This document shows, in pieces, positions 1-11,082 of a DNA stretch of 64,000 nucleotides. Position numbers and translations under genes: made by a program. Origin of the DNA: Angiostrongylus vasorum (Eukaryota; Nematoda; Chromadorea; Rhabditida; Metastrongylidae); contig JADANN010000164.1 of assembly GCA_018806985.1 (NCBI GenBank), positions 558,001 through 622,000 of the forward strand. The letters are read 5' to 3'. The notes beneath the pieces are model-generated. The model saw nothing but the letters and a program-made list of their open reading frames with translations. It was not told the DNA's origin and did not search any database. Position 1 is the first letter of the stretch; the number at the start of each line of letters is the position of its first letter.

Positions 1-141
1 TTGATGTTTAGACAAGAAATTAATAACAATCGCAGTAAACAAGATATGGAATAAAGACATAAAACACGAACAAAGAGATAATTGGATGAAGGACAGTGAG
101 CACTAGTCACCATTAAAATGTAAAGATGTTTCAGGGCCATT

Positions 142-366
142 CTAACAGCCCACTAAAACATGCAGACAGCGCTCAAACATTCGAAAAACTGCGCAAATTG
201 AGCTGACTGGGCGGGCTGGATGATGAGCGAATGTGATAGAGGACAAGCGTGCGCGAAACATTGGCGGAAAGGGCTCACCATGATGGACACGAACCGACCA
301 TCCATAGAGAACAACGGGAACCTGCACAGTGGTGTGGGGCCGCTCCGATGTTGTCATAGTGACCAT
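142..366 (-). other. Unrecognised 74-codon ORF in the left-edge region
   Basis: The frame starts MVTMTTSERPHTT and ends in a stop before 142. It is GC-richer than its surroundings, but no domain, signal peptide or splice partner is evident. The rest of 1-540 shows no repeat or gene that I recognise. Confidence 0.15.
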
Positions 367-544
367 CTCCTACGCACCAGCAGCTTTCATTAGACGGCGA
401 TGGTCACTCAACGAAATTCGTCCCAATAGACCCTCTGCATGAATGTTTTTCCGCAGCGTGGCTATAGTTCATGATTATTATTTACTGATAGTAGTGAACC
501 CGAGAAATAAGATAGTAGTTGATGTCCTAGCATATTAGTAGACA

Positions 545-915
545 AGGTACTTGGACGACCCGTCTGAACTGGTTGTGCAGGTCATCCATTTTTTTCGGAG
601 TTTTGCTGGTTTGGCCATTGTGGTTCCTGGAGACCCGAGATCAGCCAGGCCAAAGTCTGCCCCCAGGTCGCCACCACCACAGGCAGTCGCAGCCTTTTGC
701 GGATCAGAGGGCGATTTGCCACCATGCGACCAGTTGCAGTACGGTGGTGGATCCTGGTATTGATTTACTCTTAGCTGCGCTTCCTGATGGAAACACCGGA
801 CTGGTTCTCGGCTAGGGGGACTCTGCTGAAGGATGAGTCCCTCCGCTCTGCATCGCAGCACGACACCCAAGAACACCTCCCAACCACGTTGAGGAGGTAA
901 ACCATTGGAAAGACA
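545..915 (-). mobile_element. ~370-bp RTE-B-derived short element, copy 1
   Basis: This block matches 49757-50140 and 51365-51750 along its length: CCCGTCT...GGTTGTGC at the low end, then TTTGGCCATTGTGGTTCC, GCAGTCGC, TTTGCCACCATGCGAC, GGTGGTGGATCCTGGTAT and CTTCCTGATGGAAAC. The element is read on the minus strand because the low end resembles the 3' tail of RTE-B and the high end resembles the RTE-B 5' region at 41960-42180. Open frames in it on either strand are incidental. Confidence 0.65.
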
Positions 916-919
916 CAAG

Positions 920-2110
920 GTTCTTATAGATCTTTATCGTTGATAACATTTCGTCAGTTTTACCTCCTTCAGAGGAGGAGCGATGACTCGAGTCGAAAGT
1001 CCACAGCATTGTTTCTTCTTGAGGTGTGGGTCTTTATGCTCGTCACAAAAATGAACAGTAATTCAGTAAATGGCCATAAGTTATGTCTGGCTTTCAGTGC
1101 ATTGAATTCCATTATACGTTACTTTTAGGAGTTAAGATATGTCTTCGAAGCCAGTCAGCAGAGCAAATCACTATAGAGCACGATCTAACTGCGTAATATA
1201 AAACCAGAAAGACATCGACAAAAAAGTGGTGATGGTCACACCTAAATCCTAGGAGGGAATCGTTTTCTGCTACTACATGTACTTCCTCCTCCTTCTGCAC
1301 TAATAATCAATGATTTTGTCATTCAAACAATCACTGCTTTTTTTATGATCTTTAGTAACAAGCATATGAGCATCATGTGTTTTCAACGCTGAAGTTATAA
1401 GACGGAAACATATGGGGGGCTTATCGAACGCCTTCGGCAGTCTTATAGATCCATTTGGAGTTACACTCGACATGGCTAAAGATGAACTCTGAACACCGTA
1501 CTTTGCCAAATAATATAAGAATTGATATTGAGAGTTTAATTAAGATGCAACCAAGCGGCCATAATATCGTAGAAACTAAAAAAGATGTAAGAAACAATGT
1601 GAAGCATTGCTGTAACGCAAGGAAGGCCAAAATTGACCCAAAAATTGGCTAGCAATATCTGACGAAAACGGCATTGAAATTACCGATTCCGACGAAAGGA
1701 TTGATAAACAAGTCTCTCAGCGACCTTATAAAGTTATCCGTAAAACAATAAGGCTTAACTAAAGGCTGCAATAATTTGAAAGAACATGGCCAACATGAAA
1801 CGTTATTATCTGTATATCCGTTAAAATTAATAAAAACTTGATTAGAATTTTTAAAAAATTAAATTAATTAAATTAAAATTAATAAAAAATTTGAAAAATT
1901 TAATAAAATTTGAAGAATTTGAGCAGTAACTTATTGATATGGAAGACAACGAAATCTTTTAGCAGCTAAGTTAGGGAAAGAACATTATCACACTTCTTTG
2001 TGAGAGAAAGTCAAAAAGAGGCCTTTAAAGCTACCTACCTCATAATCATGAAAGAGCTCAGAACAGTGTCGTTTCGCAATGACACATTTCAGAAGGATGA
2101 AGTAGACTCT
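920..2110. other. Intergenic, AT-rich, no gene seen
   Basis: Only short unsupported frames are present. 1810-1925 is a low-complexity stretch of TTAAATTAATT/AAATTTG type. Confidence 0.4.
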
Positions 2111-2139
2111 TATACTTGACATCACGAAAAAGGTGAAAG

Positions 2140-2225
2140 ATAAAGAATAAAGCTCTCGGCGTTGATCAGTCGCTGAGGGATGTGCTATGGTACCTCCAAC
2201 CACTGCGCCACACGCGCCCTGCACG
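2140..2225 (-). mobile_element. SINE-A fragment, internally deleted
   Basis: The tail (AGCTCTCGGCGTTGATCA on the plus strand, then CGCTGAGGGATG) is joined directly to the tRNA-like head (CCACTGCGCCACACGCGCCC). The roughly 150-bp body present in other copies is missing. Confidence 0.6.
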
Positions 2226-2364
2226 AAGAAGGTGGGAAATTGATCAAGCATTTCCATTCTGCCTACCGTTAATAAGTTCTTAAAGAGACCAGATGGAAAA
2301 AAAGCGAAAAAAGTGCGTTTTTTTTAAAAACAGGCTTCCGTCTCTTAAAAATCAAATATTTACT

Positions 2365-2715
2365 TAATTTTTTTTACACGACCTGTCTTCATCTCTGACG
2401 TGTGGATCTTGGCACTTCTTAAAGTCGATATTTCTCCTCGAATCCACTATCTACGAAGGTCTTCGGATTTTTCACGTGGATTCGGCTCCCTGTCTGACGA
2501 TTTCGCATTTCTTTACAAAAGGCTGAATACCCGTCGAGACGATTCTCTTGGGACCGCAGGATGATCGTGCAAATGCGTTTCCAGGTCTTCATCACGCGCA
2601 GTGGCAAGCTTTTGCTGATTCCAAAGAGCGAGATGATCCCATAAAAGTTTAGTACAAATTTCCGACCCAGACGGATGGAGATCTCGGCTGGGCAGTGGAT
2701 GTCTATCCAAGGCCA
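2365..2715 (-). mobile_element. SINE-B copy
   Basis: Diverged match to 15160-15540 and 37105-37445. Shared blocks include CGACCTGTCTTCA, TTTCACGTGGATTCGGCT, CGTCGAGACGATTCTC and the CCCAGACGGATGGAGAT segment near the head. The middle carries extra sequence. Confidence 0.55.
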
Positions 2716-2719
2716 TATG

Positions 2720-4080
2720 CTTACTAAACAACATCACTAGCAGTGCACCGCAGCTACCCATAATATTTATTAAATCCCATAATTGAATGTGATAGCCCAT
2801 ACCAGTGATTAAAGGTGATGAAGCAGCAAAATGTTTTCTTGAACATACAGAACGAAAACTGAAAAAGATGGTAGATGTATTTTTCAAAGATATGCCCACA
2901 TAACAGCAACGTACTCTCGCAACATGAATGAATAGGATACATTGTTTCTCATTGTTTCGAGAGGTGGCAGACAGAACACAGCCCTAACCACTTGAGACGA
3001 TGATTCATAAACTTAGATTCAAATTTACAGCAGAGACATAAAATAAGTGTAAGACTTCTCAAAATTGTGTTTCTAGAAGTTCAAAATAACCTTGATTCCT
3101 TAAAAAGGATGCTGCATAATTCAATCGATACATAAAAATTTTAAGGTCATATTGATCTAGTACAAATGTTAATAATTTGTTCCTAAAACGAACAACGGTG
3201 CATTGATGCGAATTCCTATAGAAAGTATAAATGGATGTCTTTCTTCAGTGCATTACTGAACGTAGTGACTGGTTCGTTTGGTCATGGGAGGCTGGTTAAT
3301 TAATCTTGCAAGGGCGGGGTCGTGTTACTTAAAGATGCTCTTCCGAAGTTCTGCTGCTTCAGCAATTATACTGCTGCTCGCTCTCTTTCGACTTTAACTG
3401 CCCTTCAGACCCTCCACTTTTATCATCATAGTAGTGGTCATGTTGGCTATTAATTTTGTGGGAAACGATGCCTCCACAAAAGCCGCTAAGGCTAATTCAA
3501 ACCATAATTTACGATGGTTTCGTCTTTTGAACATCACTTGAAGAAAACATCATAAAAACCATATTTAAGACAAAAAATACTGAGGAGAAGTTTCGGAACG
3601 AGAGTTCGCATGCCTGGATCTATTCTTCAGTGGTTAGTATTAGGACGAAAGAACGAAAGCGACAAGAGCTGTTAAAGCTGATAACGGCCTAGTCAACCGA
3701 CAATCTTAGATCATTGTACTTCTCGTAGCAAAAAACGAGAAGAAGAAATTACTTACAGCATCAAAAAGCTGGAAACACAGATGGACATATCTCAAGCAGC
3801 GGTTTTTTTAATACAACGAGTACGAAATGTACTGCAATGAACACTTAGAGGCCGAACACGCAGCTACCAACAATATTGAAAGCTGCGCACCTTAGCAGTG
3901 TAAGCGATAATAAAACCTTCATTACACCTAACATTACTAGATTCATATCGTATTTCCAAGCCACCAAGAATTAACCTAATGAACACAAAAGCTATAGCTG
4001 ATGATATGACTAATTTTTATTATTATCCAGCTGACATGTGAATTCGAGACGTTACTTTAAGGATAAAATATTAAAACGTA
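2720..4080. other. No gene recognised
   Basis: Neither strand shows an exon-like frame with convincing splice sites or a repeat that recurs elsewhere in the window. Confidence 0.35.
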
Positions 4081-4084
4081 AAAA

Positions 4085-4320
4085 ACTCTCGGCATTGATC
4101 AATTCCTGAGAGAAGAATCCGACTTCATTAAGCATCGTTAGAGGTGATTCAATGCACATCTGGCTTTTACAATGACTCGCAATGTCCTACCTTGTATAGA
4201 GCCGATGCTGCTACCCTCCTAGAAAAGTCTGGTAACAATTTCCCGACTCAGAAGGGATGGAAGGCTTGTTGAGCCTGGGGCATGGGGATCGATCCCATGT
4301 GTACTGCAAGGCAATTTCGA
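4085..4320 (-). mobile_element. SINE-A copy
   Basis: On the minus strand it starts with a tRNA-like head (B box from GGATCGATCCCAT on the plus strand), passes AGGGATGGAAGGCTTG, and ends with the CGACTTCATTAAGCATCG and CTCTCGGCATTGATCAAT blocks. These are shared with the copies at 55747 and 58213. Confidence 0.7.
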
Positions 4321-4429
4321 AAATCTTTAGAGTCGAAGAGTAATTTGGAATCTTGTACAACACTAATTTGAACCTATTATAATAAGACACATTAACTACT
4401 ATTTTACAGTTTAGTCTTGCTGCTATATA

Positions 4430-5400
4430 CTGAAGAGGAGGAAAAACATGGCCATAGTGTTGTTAGCGACAGTATAACTGGTTTCCAAGTTATCGATTAG
4501 ATTTCGCATTTTCTCAGGTATTTGTGCAAGTTGGGTAAGCTTACTTACATGAATGCTTGGAGGTCCCGTCTTCAAAAGTTGGGTAGACATGAGCACATTC
4601 CCCATTCGTGTGTGCAATCGTCGTCCATGGTGCTTCGATTCGAGTATTGAGGCGGATGCGAGTCTCATAGCGTAACCTGTAAAAAAATTGGAGCGCTGCG
4701 AGTAGCGAGTACAGCTCTTTGACTTTATTTACGACCACATACGCCCAATGTGTAGATGATCGTCCTAGGAGCTCCTGAATCCTCGTGGAGTCCACTCTAC
4801 AGTTTTTTCTCGTCCATCTGTGGCCTGTTTTTCTCATTATTTGACCGGCCCTTCTCTGCTTCGCTATCGATTTGTGTTCTCCATGCTCATGAAGAAGGGA
4901 TAGATTTCGAGGATCAGTGTTTCGCAATTCTGCTAGATGTTGTGGGTGCTAGTTATATTTCAGAAGACATCTCTGCTGCATAACTGAGTTCTCGGAAGAC
5001 TGCTGAATCGAAAATGTGAGCGCGGATATTTGGATAGTTCATACTTAAGTTGGTCGGTGACTTGTTTGAAAGGTCCGAATGCAGCTCAAGCTGCTCTCCT
5101 TTACCTGGCTAATTCATCCTTCAGCTTGTTCCCCATGTTCAATGAACCGGCAAGGAACAAGGTGGTCTCTGCAATGAGGAACCACTCAGTTTGATCTGAT
5201 CGCCTTCCAACCATGGGTTTTCCATGAACTTGGTTGGTCCTCATCCGATTTATAAGTTGTCCGATATCTTTTCTTATTTCTTTGTGTTTATTAATCATCT
5301 TCTCTGCCTCGTTGGTACTTCTTAAGAAGATGGCTTCAGTTCCAGGTCAAAGGAATTTAACGACTAATAACTGGGTGCAAATACCGAACACCTAAATTTG
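4430..5400 (-). mobile_element. RTE-B 3' fragment (reverse transcriptase C-terminus)
   Basis: Minus-strand frames match the end of an RTE reverse transcriptase in shifted frames. 5101-5298 gives IGQLINRMRTNQ, AETTLFLAGSLNMGNKLKDE (the LGRSLNMDNDLKEE region). 4541-4927 gives GQIMRKTGHRWTRK, the C-terminal GRPPTRW-like domain. It is 5'-truncated, as is usual for LINEs, and has many stops. Confidence 0.75.
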
Positions 5401-5754
5401 GATCACGTGGCCGTGATGACGAACTGAAACAGAATTTCCTTAAGAGTTCGAGTTTCGAATTCTCTCGGAATTGCATGAAATAATCTCTTGGAAAATTTAT
5501 TCCAACTCACCATTCAGAACAGCAAACACTGAAAAAAGAAATACGGAAATTCCTGTTTTCCGTATTCCATGCAGCAACTGCTAAAAATTGACCTGATTAA
5601 TTGACGGATTCTTTTGCTTTCAAGGCAAACATAATAAGAGAAAGGACAATCACGAAGCCAAATTTCACTAGTTTTCCAATAAATGTAAAAATCACTATTC
5701 TACATAATTAAAAGGCTTCTTCACTGTGTTAAATTTCTTTTTAATTCCTGGTCT

Positions 5755-8610
5755 ATGCAAGGAGAAGAGACTATGGTGACGATCTGTACCTACAATGCAC
5801 GTACGCTTACATACGAGAACTCGATAGAAGACTTGCTTATGCAAGCAAGAAAGATAAGGTACGGCGTCATAGGGCTGGCCGAGACGAGACGACGCCACTC
5901 ATTCAACGCCGTCTATGACATCGCAGAAGAACTCTTTCTCGGAACATGCGACAGTAGAGGAGGTGGCGGCGTCGGCGTTCTCGTCAACACGAGTTTGTCC
6001 ATGAACATCGATTCATTCGAACAGCTTACAACCCGAATAGGACGTTTACGATTAAAAAGATGTGGATCAATACCGGCTTTGACAATCTTCGTCGTTTACG
6101 CGCCGACATCAAACTATGACGAAGAAAGAAAGCCGAAGCGTTCTGTATGGACTTGGGAGAAGTTCTACAGAGAAGACCATACATTCTTCAAGGTCACCAT
6201 TGGAGATTTCAATGCCAAGATTGGACCATGGAGAACGTCTGAAGCAGGTCACATTGGGATCCATGGATTAGAATGAAACGAACAGGGTGAACGGCTATCC
6301 GAGTTTATCATGACGACCAAGACCATCCATGGTAACTCGCAATTCCGGAAGCCCCACTCTCAACGCTGGACGTGGGAGTCTCCCAATGGAGAGTACCATA
6401 ACGAAATAGACCACATCATAGTAAATAGAAGGTTTTGCCTAACCGATGTCGCTGCTGTCCCAAAATTCTACACGGAATCAGACCATCGTCTCTTTCGTGC
6501 AAGATTCTATTTCTCGCAGAAAGGAGAAAAAGCCGCTAGATTCAAAAACCGAAGTCCGAGTCCCAGAACCACCGCAAACTGGGACTTATTCAATTCATTA
6601 GTCGGCTGTTGGGAAGATGCCGTTGTCGGTAACATCGACGAAGAATACGATCGGCTCATTCGACATCTTCACGTTAGCGCTATGAAAGCTGAGAGTTCGA
6701 AAAGTCACCAACGAGACGTCTATCTCCAGAAACACTCAAGCTGATACGCCAGTGTGGAATCGCACGAGCTGCAGGCAACCGCGAACTAACGTCCGAGATT
6801 TGCAAAACAATGAAGGCAGGCGATAAAATAAGGTCTTAAAGACAGAAGAGCAGCAGTAATGATCGAAGCTGCATAGGCTGGGAAAAAGCATTCGCAAAGC
6901 CCACTGAAACTTCGCCAATTACAAGACCAAGATGATTGCACTCCGACGCCCAAACGGAACAGTTACAGCGTCCAGAAAGGCGATGGGAGAAGACCATTCA
7001 CGAATACTACTCAAATCTCTTCGATAGCCACTTCCATTTTCCGTCATATGAAATAAAGGAGGATGGATATGTTGTACCACCGGTTCTGCCTTCCAAAATC
7101 CGATATGCCATTTCGTCGGTCAAAAATCGAACAGCACCAGGTCCGGACAGGATAAGATCAGGACACCTGAAGAACCTTCCACCAGTCCTCGTAAACACAC
7201 TGACTCGGCTCTTCACACGTTACCTGTCTGAATGCAAGGTCGCTACTCAGTGGAAGACCAGCAGGACCGTATTATTGTTCAAGAAGGGTGACCTACACGA
7301 TATCGGCAACTATCGCCCAATCTGCCTGCTGTCCGTCGTCTACAAACTTTTCACTCGAGTCATCTTAAACAGAATTGACAGAACACTGGATGAAAGACAG
7401 CCATGAGAGCAAGCAGGGTTTCGAAAAGGATTTAGCACGATGGACCACATCCACACGATAACAAGGTTCATTGAAGTATCGCGAGAGTGCAAAAGACCGC
7501 TCTGTCTCACTCTCATCGATTTACAGAAGGCCTTTGATTCAACTGAGATGGAAGCAGTCATGGAACCCCTTGATAGTCAAGGAGTCCCTACTCAGTACAT
7601 AAAGATTCTTCGTGAGCTGTACAAAACTTCACAACCAAGATATCACCATTCTACAACGATATTAACATTGATGTCAAAGCAGGAGTTAGGCAAGGCGATA
7701 CCATCTTTCCAAAATTACTTACTGCCGTCCTCCAGAACGTCATGCGAACATTGGAATGGGATAATATGGGAGTGAAAATCGATGGTCGGCAGTCACATCA
7801 TCTTCGCTTTGCTGATGACATCGTCCTTATAACACCAAACATTAGCCAGGCGGAACGTATGCTTACCGACTTTGATAAAGCTGTGGAAAGATTGGTCTTC
7901 GACTAAACCTCACAAAAAACGATGTTCATGAAGAACGGATTAGTTTCATGTGCCCCATTCACGCCCAACGGAACGAATATCTCCGAATGCTCCAGTCGTG
8001 TTAATCTAGGTCGGGAAATCAATATGATGAACGACCCTAGCTCCAGAGCGGAGCAGAAGGAAACGAGCGGCTTGGGGAGCTTTCAAGAGCATCGAGGATG
8101 TAGTGAAGAGAACAAGGAACACCCGACTCCGTGCCTACCTTTTCGACTCAACGGTACTTCCTGCCCTAACGTATGCGTCAGCAACTTGGTTGCTGCATAA
8201 GCAGGATGAAAGATCACTCAGCGTTTTCGAACGCGCAGTCGAAAGGGCGATGCTAGCAGTATCCCGTTCCACACAAGTAAGGGAAGGGATCCGAAGCTCC
8301 GATCTGCATCGACGATCAAAAATCAAAGATGCAGTTCTGTACGCCAAACAATCGAAGATAAGGTGGGTCGATGCGTATGAATGACAACCGATGGACAAGA
8401 GCCGTTTGTGACTGGGTTCCTCGGGATGTCAAACGTACTGCAGGGAGACCACCGACCCGGTGGTCAGAGTTCTTCACGAAGAGCCTAGAAGAAAAATATG
8501 GTGCTCGACGAGTCCCTCGAGCGAGCAGAACCCATTGGGCTACTCTTGCACGCGACAGGGAAAAATGGAAGACTTACTGGCGCCCGCTCGAGTTACTCAA
8601 CGATTAACGG
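5755..8610 (+). mobile_element. RTE-A non-LTR retrotransposon, nearly full length, inactivated
   Basis: An AP-type endonuclease comes first: ICTYNARTLTYEN, GLAETRRR (catalytic Glu), FKVTIGDFNAKIG and ESDHRLFRARF. A reverse transcriptase follows: APGPDRIRSGHLK, LLFKKGDLHDIGNYRPICLL, EQAGFRKGF, LTLIDLQKAFDS and FADDIVLI (about 7808-7831). The C-terminal RTE domain is RWTRAVCDWVPRDVKRTAGR with GRPPTRW. The frame is broken by a TGA at 6274-6276 (likely from TGG), a TGA at 7404-7406 (likely from CGA), and shifts near 6750-6930, 7780-7900, 8100 and 8380. Without these it would be one long polyprotein. The catalytic motifs are still readable, so it is a fairly young copy. The segment 6745-6935 shows no frame in this register. 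Confidence 0.92.
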
Positions 8611-8954
8611 CACTGCAGGTGATATAGGTGATGCAAGGAACCCAAAGAATGACTAGTAACCTTTACGCAACCTGAAAAATTAGGCGCTTAAAAAGCACCT
8701 TTGAACCATGCACTCACATGTCGAGTTTCCCATGTTGTTCTTTCCATAATATTGATCTAATCTTCAGATTATATGGAATTCACCAGAAAAGGTAAAAACG
8801 TATATTTGCTCTGACCAGTGCCGAACTTATTAGTGCATCCAGTTTCTGTGAATGACGGATGCCTGACCAATTAACCCGTAATTGAAGTTCGTCAGAAAAA
8901 AATAACTACGTATAGGTACATCTTTATCTTTCTAGCTTTTTTTACACTATGACC

Positions 8955-10330
8955 GCTGCGACAGAAGAACTGCTTCTTGGAGCATGCGGTAGATGAAACT
9001 GACGGCGTCGTCATTATCGTCTTTGGAAATGCACATTGATTCATTCGAACAACTAACAACCCCAATCGGACGTTTACAATTGAAGAGATGTGGATCAATT
9101 CCGACTTTGACAATCTTCGTCGTTTATCAACACATGTCAAGTTATGATATCAAATTTACACGAAGTTGAAGCATTCTATATAGACTTCGCGAAGTCCTGC
9201 AAAGAAGACCATACATTCTATAAAGTCGTTATTCAGATTTTAACGGTAAGGTTTAATCCAGAAGAACGTCTGAGGCACGGTACAATGAAGCCCACTAATT
9301 CGAATAGAAGCAGCAAGATCAGAGGTTATTTGAGTTTATCATAATGACCATGGCCATGCGTCCTAACTCACAATTCCAGAAGTTCGGCTCTCGCAGGTGG
9401 TTTGTGCGTGTGTCTCAATGGACAGTACCACACCGGAAAAGATCACATCATAATAAATCAAAGGCTTTACCTAAACAATGTCGCTGTTGTCCGAAAAATT
9501 CTGCTTGGGACCAGACCATCGCTTTCTTCGTGCGTGACTCCTCGCGGACAGGAGAAAAAGCAGCTAAGTTTTAAAAAAATGAACTCCCCAAAACGACCAT
9601 AAACTGGGACTTAGCTAGATCATTCGTCTGCTCTTCGAAAGATGCCATCGTTGTTAACACCAATGATGAATACAATCAGCCCATTCAACATCTTCAAGCT
9701 AGCGCTATAAAATCTGAGAGCTCAAAGGTCTCCGAGATAAGTTTGCCTCCAGAACACTCGAGGTGAGAAGTCAACGTGCAATCGAACGAACCATATGTAA
9801 CCGCCCACTGAGGTCGAACTTGCAAAACAATGCAGGAAGGCGATAAAAGAAAATCTCAAGGAGAGAAGAAGACCAGAACTTATGGCGCAAGCTGCAGAGG
9901 CTAGGAAGAGCAGTCGCAACGATCACAGGAACTTCGCCAATTACAAGGCCAAGATAATTACAATCCGACACCCAAACGGAACAATAACAGCTTCCACAAA
10001 GGTAACGGAGATAACCATTCAGGATTACTACTCGGATCGGTTCAGTAGCCACAGCAACACCCCGTTATTGTTCAAAAAAGGCAACCTCCACGATGTCGGC
10101 AACTTTCCCCAAATTGCTTGCTGTCTGTCGACTACGAACTTCTCACTCGAGTCATCCCTGAACAGGATTGATAGAACAATGGACAAAGGACGGTCATGTG
10201 AGCAAGCAGTGCTTCGAAAAGAATTCAGTTCCATAGACCACATCCAAACGATAATAAGACTCATTGAAGTATCCCCAGAACACAATAGGCCATTCTGTGT
10301 AACGTTCATCAAGTTAACTTTGACTAGTTA
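8955..10330 (+). mobile_element. RTE-A copy 2, heavily deleted
   Basis: It lies head-to-tail with copy 1, about 350 bases downstream. It repeats the endonuclease stretch (TTGACAATCTTCGTCGTTTA, matching copy 1 near 6080), the EDHTFYKV block, the DHIIINQRLYLNNVAVV block, and a reverse-transcriptase piece (NTPLLFKKGNLHDVGNF, IDHIQTIIRLIEVSPE). Most of the RT palm, including FADD, is deleted. Confidence 0.85.
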
Positions 10331-10374
10331 AGATAGATTCAGTCGTGTACCATTTATAACCAACGACCAAATGG

Positions 10375-10560
10375 GTATCACCAACTACGTTCTGTATAAA
10401 AGCGCGTGCTGAGGTTGCTCATTCGAGCGGTGCTCCAATGAAGAAGGTTCAACTTGACGACGAACACACCACTTCAAGAGAACGAACAACTGTAGACCAT
10501 CGAACCCCATCATAGGCTCTGAATAAGACGTCGAGAAGTGACCCGAATAAAGTTTACAAC
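10375..10560 (+). repeat. TATA-to-AATAAA ~180-bp unit, copy 1 (PLE LTR-like)
   Basis: It has TATAAAAG at 10395, the shared block CATTCGAGCGGTGCTC, a GCTCTGAATAAGACG block, and AATAAAG at 10546. The copies at 30710 and 60655 have the same order. It looks like a complete pol II transcription unit of LTR type. Confidence 0.55.
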
Positions 10561-11082
10561 AACCACGTGTAAGCTGAACAATGTAAACAAATGTATTGAT
10601 TATTCAGGCTAAAGTAATACTTCAATTCGAATCCTTGATGTATTGAACCAAGACACCAACTTCCCAAGCAAAAATGACAAAAACTGCACTAAAATAACAA
10701 AAAGATCACCACTAAATGTGCAATCTCCTCAAACCAAAACACTTGGGAAGACCAGAAACGGGCCGAAATCTTTATTCACACATAACAGAAATCATGAGTA
10801 TAACGTTGAAATAAATAAAGACTCATATTCTAGACAAAACCAACAAAAACACGAGAGTGGACATTGTTGAGACGAATGACAAAAAAAACACCTGTTTCTT
10901 ATCTATACGATAGGGAATCCCACAGTAAATTAATTTTATAACCAAAGTATCCTTAATGTTAAGAAGACACACTACTGCACATATCACCAGATGAAACGAG
11001 ACAAAAGATTTCAAGTAACTGCTGTCATTAGATTTGCGAAAAAAACACATTACTAATAGTGGACCATTCCTAAACTGCTGAG

